This document shows positions 1 through 11,566 of a DNA stretch of 64,000 nt, in pieces. The DNA lies in NCBI GenBank assembly GCA_006937955.1, contig SSNP01000133.1, forward strand, positions 793,219-857,218. Reading direction: 5' to 3'. This DNA is from Pachypanchax playfairii (lineage: Eukaryota; Chordata; Actinopteri; Cyprinodontiformes; Aplocheilidae). The notes below the pieces were generated by a model. It saw only the letters and a program-made list of their open reading frames with translations. It was not told where the DNA came from and made no database searches. A program made the position numbers and the translations under genes. The stretch's first letter is position 1; every line of letters begins with the position of its first letter.

Positions 1-496
1 ATGTTATGTTCCTTTTTTACCTTGTAGCCAATTTGAAACTGTTTTATTTGAGCTACAGGAGAGAAATGCCACCCAGATTCTAATGTGTGTTAGGAATCTA
101 GAATATCACCAGTTACATGAAAACATCGTCTTTCGAAATGAGCCAAAGTATGTTTTGTCACTTAATTTAAAACTTCAAACAGTTCAGTACCATCACTGCA
201 TGGTTGTGTTGACTTTCTGGGGGCTTTTTGTAGAGGGCAAATTGAGAAGTAGGTTCCAAACAAAGATTTCATTCAACAGCAGATATTAAGGATGGAGGAC
301 GAATCTGACAACAAGAGAACAGATCACCACGACTTGGTGAGACAAGACACGAACAAATGCAGGGACACCAAGAGGGAGAGAGAAAAAGACAAAAGGACGA
401 TGGAACATGGGACACCCCAGGGTGGGGGAGGTCTACCATCTTTCTCTTCTGTGTGGTGAAGCTTGGATGGATTCCTCCTGCCAGACCTCCATTTAC

Positions 497-2763
497 CAAG
501 CCGCTTGAAGAAGTTCTCCTCCTCGTCCCGGCCGTATTCGGGCACTGCAGCGCCCCCTTCAGACAGCTTCACTGCACTCGTGAACTTGACCTGATTCACA
601 AGAGCACAAAGTTACATTTGAAAATGATCTTACATCCATCCATCCATCCATCCATCCATCCATCCATCCATCCATCCCACTGACCTTTGAACTCTGACGG
701 ATGAAGGAGAGTCGATCCACAGAGCTGATATCCAGCAGGTCTTCAACACCATCAGTCAGCCCGGACAGAGAGGAGCGCTTCAGCCAATTTCCTGGAGTTC
801 AGGAAGACAAACAGCTGATATCACAGAACACATCAAACTGTAAATGTAACAAAGACAGCGAGTTGTAAAGACAGTGCATGCGGGGGTCAAACAGAGGACA
901 CAAACAGACACCAGGGACTTTAAAAGCCAAGTTCATTCAAAAATGATGCAGAAAGATTTGCTGCCTGCAAAAGACCCTGGACTAAACGCTCAACAGATTA
1001 AGTATTAAAATAAATAAACTGTTAAGTCAGAAAGCATGAATTATAAAACCTGCAAAGCACTTTGAAGTGTTTAGGCTGGAAGGCAAACTACAGCACAAAG
1101 AGCAGATGGGATCATAATAAACACGTCAGTTACAGGTACAAAACTAATTCAACTCTGTCATTTGTTCAGTTATTTCACATTTTTATGTTTCAACCAAAAG
1201 TTTGATGCTACTTTTCTATATATTATAATTAATATTTACTCAGGTGTTCATGAACCCTCTAAGTTGTGTACAAGGATGGCAAAGACATGATGATAAAACA
1301 TAAGAAGATGCCACTGTTAGTTGATTGAACTTATTTTAGTGACACAATAAGACTTTACTGTTGACTCAGCTGGCACAGTATGGAAACATTAGCCCTCAGA
1401 TGGCGTGCACACTGGGTAAAGGTGACTAACACAAACATGACATGGCACAAATACTGTATGAAGATGGTTTCAACATCCACATACGCAGGACAGAGCGAGT
1501 GAATGGAAGGCGGGTGGTCCCACGGCACGCTAAGGGAACACAAACAGACCAAAGTGATGAAGACACCTGAGCTCTCGACAGGAAGGGATACAGATCACAG
1601 TATGTCAGAGTGAGATGTGATTTATGAGAATGTTTACTGCTGCTGGACATAAAGAATTAACCGTTAGCTTCTTTGACTTTTTTTTTTTTATTTTCACAAC
1701 AATCAGAAATGTTTAGTCATTCTCACCGATTGGCAGTTTCAGTTTCTTGCGCAGGGAAATACGACGAGATCTTGATCGGGAGCGCCGGTCCGTAGTGGTG
1801 CCAGAGTGTGCGGTGGTGCACTCCGAGGTGTCCTGCTCTGATTGGCTGCTGGTGTCACTGGCAGCACTCTGAGACTTGAACATCTTTCTCCAAAAATCCT
1901 TCCTGCCAAGAAGAGCACCCGGGATCTGTTCATCACTGGTGGTACAAGAAGGAAGGGAGAGGACGGGTTTGAATGTTTCTACACACACACACACACACAC
2001 ACAAACAGAGGACAGAAAGAGGCTGGTCCTGATGTGAGCAGAAGAATGACAGCTGGGCTTAACATGGAGGATGCTTTATGGACATGCTGGGAGGTGGACA
2101 CTCACTGTTCGGGGGTCTGGGGGGGTCTACTGGAGATGCAGCTGCGACACTCATCTGCAGCACTGGACACCTGACCCTTCTCCCCGGACACACCCGCCTC
2201 AGACCTGCACACGCACACACATATATACACAGAGTGTGTATCAGTGGTGTTGAAGTCAAGACCACCTAAAATGAGACTGAGACCCCAAATTCACAGATCT
2301 AGAGTTTTTGGCTCCTTTGAGATGCATCAGTGTCTTACTGAGACAGTTTTAATTTAAAAAAGCAAAGATTAACTTATTAGGGTACACGTTGCTGTACTTT
2401 CATCGAGCAAATACTAAAAATGCTCAAATCAATTTAGCTATTAAATTTAAAACATGTACATTTCTTAAAAAACCCTCATCTGACAACCTTCTTTACTCAC
2501 TGACATTCCATTCCAAAACGTACATCCAGCACAGATTTTAATAATTCTAAATTGGTTGATTTAGAAGAATTCCTGATTAAATTAAACTGAGGTTCAGATC
2601 TGCTGATAATTCGGACCAGTTCTGTAGAACTTTAGAAGGAAAACACTACAAATGTTAAATGAAATAAAACTAGTTCCTAAGCAGAAATTTTGAGTCTTAT
2701 GAGTTTCACAGCTGACCCTCATCACCTGGAGATAGTACTACAGGTCATTGTATCTCAACAAAG

Positions 2764-2807
<44 letters not shown>

Positions 2808-5800
2808 TCACATAATATTGTAAACACAGTGGAAGTTCCTCCTTGTGTGTTTAGCCATATTATAGTGAAAATGTTAACTCACATGAGAACAACAGATGCT
2901 GACAAACATAAAAAGACATGAGAAATAAAACAGTCAAGCCGTGATGAGAAGCATCAGTCTGATTTGCCACAAAGCAAGAAACAGTCACTTTAACTGGATA
3001 TAAAATCATCACCTGCTTTTTAGTGTAAAAGAGTTTTAAAGATTGTGAAAAATGTCTCTGCAGGACAGTGAGGGGATTTATTTCTGATTAGAGATATTTT
3101 GGCGCGTACCTCCGAGGTCCAGGCTGTTTGTTTTCATCCCTTTCATCAGGTTTCTTGGTGGCCGTGACCTTCTCGGCGCTGTCCAGGAGCGCGCTCAGTG
3201 CCACTCTGCGGAACACGTTTCCATGAGCCTCTTTAATAAACTGGACCAGCTGGCGGATGTCGCAGTACAGACCCTGCAAAGGAGGAGTGAACTGATGTGT
3301 GAGTCGAGCTGTGTGTGAAAGAGAAACTGTGTGACAGAACTGAAAGCAAGCTGGTGTATTTTACACAGAAAGGCCTTCATGGTGTGCAGGAGCACGCTGG
3401 AGATCCAGCTTGTGAGTGGGAGGCCTTTTATTCTGGGGCACAATCAAATCTACAGTTACAAAAACTGAAAGAGTGAATTTGTTCATCAGAAGAATTATTA
3501 GCTAAATTATCTCAAACACCACCTGATTATGACAAGAGGTCATGTGTAAACTCCTGATTGGATCAGCAGACAGAGAGGCAGGAGGAGCGATGAGTCCTCA
3601 CACCACTCACCAGGTTCTCGGGACTGTGCAGCTCGTGTGTGGTCGAGGCGCAGCGGGTGATGAGAGACTTGAACATGCAGCCCACCACCACCGCCTCCAT
3701 GTTCTGGGCCAGAGATTTGTTGTCCCTTGTTGCGAAGTTGTTGCCGAAACCCGCCTTGTCTGGAAGCAGCAGGGAGGCAGGAGAGACCACGGATGATACA
3801 GGAGGTAGTTTAGTCATCGGGTGGAGGGATGGGGGTGGGGTGGGGGGCATTGCTGACAGCTGACCAGCTGGAGTAGTGAGCCCGTACAACAGGAAGGGAT
3901 AAGGGTTGAAAGGAAAGGGGTTCATAAAGCAAATGTGGGAAGAAGCAAACTTAAAAGGATTCTGGGATTAAGGATTACATGCAAGTGACTAAGGCCTGCT
4001 TTAAAAACATAGAACAGGGCTGATGTTCTTGGTCCAGTTAGATAAACACTTATATAGATAAGAACTGTATAAAAGCCAGATTGATCCAAACAAGTGTGAA
4101 ATTTAGGAGTTGCAGGCGAGTTTGTCACTTTCGGACAGAGTGAGGGGTGCAGCAATGAAAGCGGTGCCTAGGGAAGGGTCTGATCGGGTGAGTATATTCA
4201 TCTTATTGCTTATATTGTGGACTGTTATTAGTTATTAATCATGTGTATCTACCGATGTTTCTTTTTTTCGCCCTCCTGGACCTCTCACCTGCACTGCCGT
4301 ACTCTGCAAGAGAAAAGAGGCGGGGCACAAGTTGATTGACATCAGGCCAGCACAGATGTGTAGGTGGTCTCAGAAAGGACATGGCACCCCACCTCTGCAA
4401 GAAGGTGAACCCCAAGATGCACACAAACAAATAAAACACACTCAAAACCAACAAAACAAACTTAAAAAAGGTGCCCAGTTCACTTTCATCAACAAAACAC
4501 TCATCAGTTCAGTAACTTGCCAAATGCACCGGTTTTATACGACACGATGAACAAAATCCAGACAACTTTAGAGCAAAACTGGAATTAGTATGTAAAACAT
4601 GTTTAAAAAACCACTGACTGAGCAGCAATGTAATGGTGTAAAGCTTTAGATTGGCAAGTGTACAGAATGGATGAGTGAGTAAAGAAGGCAGCATTTAGCT
4701 GATTGAAGTGGATGAGGAAAAAGGAGGAGGATGGAAGCAGAAGGAACGTGACAAAAAGGGGACACAGACAAGCAGAGACGAGTGGAAAGGAGGGACGGGG
4801 AAAGGGACAGTTATAAACAGAGATAGGGCTGGAATGTAAAGTCAAACTGCGGGGTAAGACAGCAGGATTCAAATTCAGCTCATCAAGCAGGTACATTGGA
4901 TTTCTGTTTTTATGCACTGACTACCTGAACAACTCAGATGATATAGATCTAAATGCATAACACAGTGATAAACAACTGTTTGTTTCAGCCATTTACATTT
5001 TAATCCTTCTCTCATACTCTGAAAATCTGTCGGAAATTTTACCTGGACAAGAAACGATCACGTGGAGAAAATAACGCCGATGTTTATACAAAACAGACGC
5101 AGGTTTTTCAGGTTTTAGGATCAACCTCAGAGTGAAGGTCAAGGCATGAAAAAAAAAAAATCACTTGAGTTTGTAAAGTACTAAGATATGTCTTATTAAT
5201 TGTATATTACGTAAGAGTCATGTTGGTGTTTTATAGGTGAGAGAAACTTACAGCTGGTATTTATTCAATAGAATTTGAGCAGCTGAAGCTGATGGGCAAG
5301 TTTAGCAGCTTTGCAGCTATTTGGTGCTAACATGTTAGCATTCAAACACACTAAACTTGATGGTGGGTGTTATTACTATAAGTTGCTGCCCAAAGTGAGT
5401 CGTAAATGTGCAGAATGTACCTTCCCCATCCTTATTTTTTATAGAACATTAACATGTACTTTGTTTCTAACCAGTCAGTGACACGAGCAAACGGTTTTAC
5501 TATTGATCAGGATTAAAAGTCACATCCTCAACCACAGTTTTATCATCATTTATACAAACCAATTATATTACTGTTAAAAAACACAGAATATTGTAAAATA
5601 ACAAATTCTAAACTTTTATTGTGATGGTGCTTTAATATTTCATTACATTAAGTTGAAATAATAAAAACAATCATTCTGTGTGTGATTTACACCGTCCTAC
5701 GCTCAGCATGCTTATACAAGAAGCAATCATAAAGGAAGCACATTCAGTTGACTCACTTCAGGTAGCAACTCACATCAGGTAATGACAGTGACACGCTAAC

Positions 5801-8800
5801 ATGCCTGTTAAACTGTAGCATGTTAACACTCACATTTTAAGCATGTTACAGTGATGCTTTTTGCGCTCAGCCTCAACTCGGTGTTTCAAACATAACAATA
5901 AGATTAAATCATTTGGTTTTAACTTTCAAAACCCGGAGTTGTTTATTCAAACCGAGTTTCTTCATTTATTATCAGGGCAGAAGCAAAGTTTAGTGTTGGA
6001 TGAGCTGCATCTTCCTGAGAAGCACCACATACTTACTGTCAGTGATAGGCTCCATGCAGAAGCCCAGCAGCGCATGCAGGAAGTCCACGATGTTATTGAG
6101 GGAGTCTTTGTTGACATACTCGCGCATTGTTTGGCGAAACTGTACCTTGTCCAATTTATACAGGTTGGTCAGACAGTTCTGGGCCTGAAAGCAAAGATGC
6201 ATTAAAGTCTCATTTGATGCACTTATGAACATTTGACCCAAAAAGTTATGTATTTAATGTGATTTCACAAAGAGTAGATATACTTTTAGTCCTACTTTGT
6301 CTCCCATAAATCAGATTTGTGAATTTTCACTCACTGAAGAAGTAGAATCATGATATTTAAGATTTGGGAAGATACACATGCATAGTGAAGGATTGTTTAA
6401 AGACAAACACCTGCATCCTGAGGCGATCCCCTGACAGGCCCCGGTGCCCCTCACCACAGCCGTATGCACAGCCCAGAGACTTGACTATCTTGATCAGCAT
6501 GGTTAAAGCCAGGCGGTGAGCGCTGAAGCCAGAGCCATCATCCTGCTTCCAACACATGACGGGTTTAGAAATCACCCAAAATGAGTCTCACATGGATTAA
6601 ACAGTATTAAACACACCGTTTTGTCACCATCCTTGTTATTCTTCACATCATCCTTGCTCCCCTGCCCAGATCCTCCACCACTTCCTCCTCCTCCGTCTCC
6701 CCCTCCACCTGCTCCTGGAATTGGCCCGCCTCCTTGTACACCTCCTCCTGCACCCTGACCAGCAGGGTCTTTGGCCCGCACCTCCTGGTTCTCCTTGTCT
6801 TCGGGTTTGGAGAGCTTCTTGCCCATGCCAGGCACCACACCCAGCTGCAGCAGGCAGTCGATGATGTTGAGCGCCACGTCGCAGATCCTGGAGCTGATGT
6901 CATGGCTGAGGACGGCGTGAAGAGCCCGCAGGATGGCCTAATTTACAAAAAGGACAATGTGTTTTTTGTGCCACACTAATAAAATGAATGAAGAGAAGTA
7001 GGTCATCACTCACAGTGAGATCCAACATGCCATTTTTCAACACAAAGTTATTGGTCCCCTCGATGTTCTCGCCTTCCTCCAGGCAGGAGTAGTTGATGCA
7101 GGAGTCAGTGAGGCTGCGCGGCAGGTTGGCACAGGCCAGAGGCTCCACTGGCATCTCGGGCACGGCGACCGGGTTACAGAGTTTCTTCATGTGCTCAGTG
7201 AAAAAGTCAGCGTAGCCCACGTTAAAGGATGCCACAGTTGTGTTAAATGCAGCCATGGTGATAGTGGAGATCTGAGATCGAACTTCAAGGCACAGAAGGA
7301 AGAACATCGACTTTACTTTGCTCATTTTTCATGTTTTTCCTTGTTTTACTGCTAAATGCTAGCAGCTTACAGTCTCACCTTCTTTCACAGTGTTATCGCT
7401 GTGGCTGTTGGAGTGGTCGGGCATGTCTCGCAGCAGAGAATGATGGGAATGAGAGTGCTTGGCGCTCAGGCTGTCAGCATCTGCAGCTGTGTCTGTGCTG
7501 CCTCTGTGTGTGAATTTACCTGGAAAATAAAGTAAAAGTTACAAAACACAGAGATTCAGACACACTTCAAAATTCAAACGGTTCCTGAAGATGCTGTCAC
7601 AAATACACCAAAACAAAACAATTGAAATGTCCCACAAATGACCAGAGGGTTCATGAGATCAAGGCTTCCAAAAGCTACTGGATAATTTTATTCACACTTC
7701 TTAGTAAGAGCTCATCAGAAATCCTCATGTTAATGAACTGACCTAATTCACTAGCTGACAGCCAGATTCTAACAGAATCCTCTGACTCATCAGAGCCCAC
7801 TGGAGGCTAAGCAACACACTGTAAATGTCATGCCGCCTACCCATGATGGTGGCCTGCCAGCCACCGCGATCCAGAGTCCGCCGCTCATCTCCAAGACCCG
7901 AGAAGCTCCCGAAGGAGAAGGTGCTGCGGGTGGGCGAGACATCCAGGTGGTCATCGTGCAAAAGGAAAGGTACTCCCATGCGGCGCTGACGCTTCTTTCC
8001 TGTGTGGTGGAAGGGGATGGAGCCTTTTCTCTCACGGTCCTCGCGCCGGTTCTTAAACTAAAAACAGAAAAGGAAGAAGAGGATTTTCTCTTGTTTTCTT
8101 GTCCTCATCTTTTCTGATAGCAGCAGCAGAAACATGGTAAAAGGGCCACCAACCTTCTTAAAGATATTCATGCCCAGGTCAGAGGACAGGTCAGGGACCG
8201 CCTGTCGACGCAGGTTAGTCAGAGAAACCTTGGCAAACGTTTCTGTGCTCAGAGATTTTCCTTCTTCGTTGCACTTCAGGCTCATATCCTGCAACGCATA
8301 AAACAACTTATAGGATTACAGCCATTTTGTTGGAGAAATGTTTTCAGGTCAGCAAGACTCATTTGGACACAGACTTGGAATTAAATAGTTTTGATTTGCT
8401 CCTTATTTCCCTACAAGAGGAAACAGCTGACGAACATCCTCTGGGAGTGGTGATTCAATACTTTTATCAGGGCAGTTTCTTTATGTTAATACCTGAGTCT
8501 TGTGAGTGTTGACCAGCGAGGGTGTAGCAGCCACCATGGAGCTGCTGCGTGGACGTGGCAGAGGCGCGACCAGGGGTTCTGGGTTGCGTTCAGGTCTCTC
8601 CTCCAGAATTTGTCTGAGGCGCTGCAGGTAGAACATCAAGGCCCAGTGCACGCCCTCCTCTGTCCAGTGAGGCTGCAGCAGGCAGCGTAGCACTGCGACG
8701 TCAAAGTAAGTAGCGTAACGCGCTTGCTGGGCCAGAGACACTGGCAGGCCGGCAGGGGCTGATGTTCTGGAAGGTGAGGGATGAAATAACCAAAATATTT

Positions 8801-11493
8801 TGGTGCAATATATAAATATGTTGTGTAAACAGGCTAACTGCACTTTTAAAAAAAGATATAGAAAAGTTTCTATAAACTGTTGCAGAAATTTCAAGCATGA
8901 AATTAGTATTTTTGTTCCCATAATTAAAAGTATTGGTTAAATGATTTGAGATTGGGTTTTTTAACCCATCATGGTTGAAGAGAATGAATCATACTTTTGG
9001 TTTAAACCCAACAATGTGCACTGAAAATCTGAAACATTTCCCATTTAATTAGCATTTTGGCGAGAATACTCGACTTCTTCTATTTATAAAAATTCTGGAT
9101 CTTGTACATGGTGGACACCACAGCCTAAAGTACACAAAAACCTGAAACTTTATTAGACAAAGAAAAAGCCTTGAGTGGAACTTTTGCATTTCTGTTTTCA
9201 AAATGCAGTACAAACAAACTGCTTCAGATTCAAATGTTCTACCATGGATTCATTCTTATTATTTTAGTTTAGATAAAGTAAATGAGAAAAGCAAATTCAT
9301 GTTGATTCTCTCTTATCTTTTAATGTCTGGCAACTCAATGGCACATTACATTAAAAATGTGCTAGTTTTATTTATTCTTCGGCCTTATTGCATATTTTTA
9401 ATTATGTTTTTTGTTTGTTTCATGACCAGGTCTTAGACCACCTCTCCTCTTCTTCCTCCTTCTGTAATAAAAAAAATCAACTCTTTTGCAAGAACAAAAG
9501 CAAATATAAGACTCCAAATTTATTATTTCTCAGCTTTCAAACAATAATGTTTTATGACAGCCTCTCCTGGATTATTAGCCTTGTTGCCAACTCTCACTAC
9601 AATGCCTGATTAATAATGCATCAAAGGAGGATGGTAAACAAGGGCAGAGCACCCCTTCAGCATCATTGTGAGAGCAGCAGGGAGACAGGGAGACTTGGCC
9701 TACGTGAGTCCACTATAAATAAGCTGGAATGAAGGTCAGACCTCAGTGTGCTGCAGAGCAGATAGAGCCCTGCGAACTGTGAAGAAACATATTGATACCA
9801 TAGGAGGAGGCAGTTGGAGACAGAGGAAGGTGTTAAATCTAGCCTCTGCTGTAATAAACGGAGCCGGATGGTCGATATCAACATGAATCAGTCTGAAGGT
9901 GGGCGGCCGAGGAAGGCTGGATCATGTTTCTCAGCCTACTGCTGTTGTGTCATGTTGCCAAGGAGACCGAGTGACGACAGCCACCCCAGGCCATCCGAGA
10001 AACAGCGACCCAGTCCTCGACTCGACGCGGGAAGACAGAGAGAGATAAAGATGCAGCAGCCGGTGGTTACCATGGAAACTGCCTCAGCATCAGCAGTGCT
10101 AGGAGAGGTGCGGAATGCAGAGCCGCGGGTTGAGCAAGCTGCGTTAATCATCTGATGCCGGAAAAGATTGTATCTGGGCGACGCAGTCAGAGGAGCAGAT
10201 AAAAATATCACTTTAATTGATAGGGAAAAAAAAAAAAAAAAAAAAGAAAAAGAGCGACGTTCATGCACCATTTTGAATAATTTGACTGCAACAGCCAGAA
10301 TCCATCAACTTCAGTGCATCACATTTACACTCGCCTCCCTTCATCCGGTTAAAACCCCCGACACATACAGATAGCAGTTAATCTGTTTGTTTTGAAAGTG
10401 TGTGACAAAGACAGTGAGGGTAAACCTCTCTCTTTATGGATTATTATGTGACGTAAGGATGAGTGGGTTTTGGGCTTATTTTGTTTCTCATCCTGCTCCG
10501 TCAGAAGCAGTTGAGATGGGAAATAGGATACAGACTCCTTTTTCCAACATACTGAGTGATTCAGGATTAGGCGGCGCTGCTGTAGCACACTTCAAAAATT
10601 CCCCATATAAAATGAGTCATGGGGTTTTGAGTCCTACAGCATGTATCTGTGCTGTAAAACAAAACCTGTCAGATGTACCATGTTGGTGTCAAACAGATCC
10701 CAGACTGAGTCCTGGGAGTGAGGACAGAATTCTCTCACAATCAGAACACACTAAACCAGAGCAGTGATGCTGCCAGCATCACTCATGTGGCACGTTATTT
10801 AAGCTTAATTACCCTGGTTATGTGGTCAAACGTCAGATGGGTTGAGTCAGACATGAAGCTCTGAGTGTGTGTGTGTGTGTGTGAGAGATGAGAGAGTCCT
10901 GCTGGAAGCAACACATCACACATGAGAAGACGCAGCATTCATAAACTCAGAGTATGTGACAGATGATGCTGCAGGGCTAAATGTTTAACCACCTGCAAAA
11001 CGATGGAACCGGCTCTCTGTCAGTGAGGGTCATGAAAAAACAAAAACCCTTTACAGAGAATCATAATAAAGTTTTACTGCATGTTTTCATTTGTCTGGGC
11101 TCACTGTACATTTAAATTAGAAGATTTTTTAAAATTTCATGCTCCTAAAAAGGCTTTTATAAAATATTTTCCTCCAGACAACCCCACCCCACCACACACA
11201 CACACACAAGTGTGTTTTGGTATCCTTATGGGGACCGTCCATTGACTTCCATTGATTTTAGTAACGAGATTTATACCTAACCCAAACCCTTTTCCTAACC
11301 TTAACCATTACTGATCTATAACTAACCCTAAGACTAACTAAAACTCTATTCACACCATACCTATAAACCTAACCCCTAACCCTAAAAAGGGGGGTCCCCC
11401 TCATGGGGACCAGGCTTCGGTCCCCACAAGAACCCTCGGACCCCAGAAAGATAGTAAAAGTCAGGAAACGGGTCCCCAGGAGGTCAGAAATAC

Positions 11494-11525
<32 letters not shown>

Positions 11526-11535
11526 NNNNNNNNNN

Positions 11536-11566
<31 letters not shown>

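Noticed and set aside
1..496. Search for the next unc80 exon at the left edge
   Set aside because: No block with the expected downstream UNC80 sequence and splice borders was found; open frames here do not continue the protein.
9814..10155. 113-codon plus-strand frame in unc80 intron 7
   Set aside because: CpG-rich composition keeps it open; no recognisable domain or conserved codon pattern. Better seen as a regulatory island.
11280..11395. Possible interstitial telomere from CCTAACCC motifs
   Set aside because: The motifs are embedded in a defined dispersed unit repeated elsewhere in the window, not a pure (TTAGGG)n tract from chromosome fusion.
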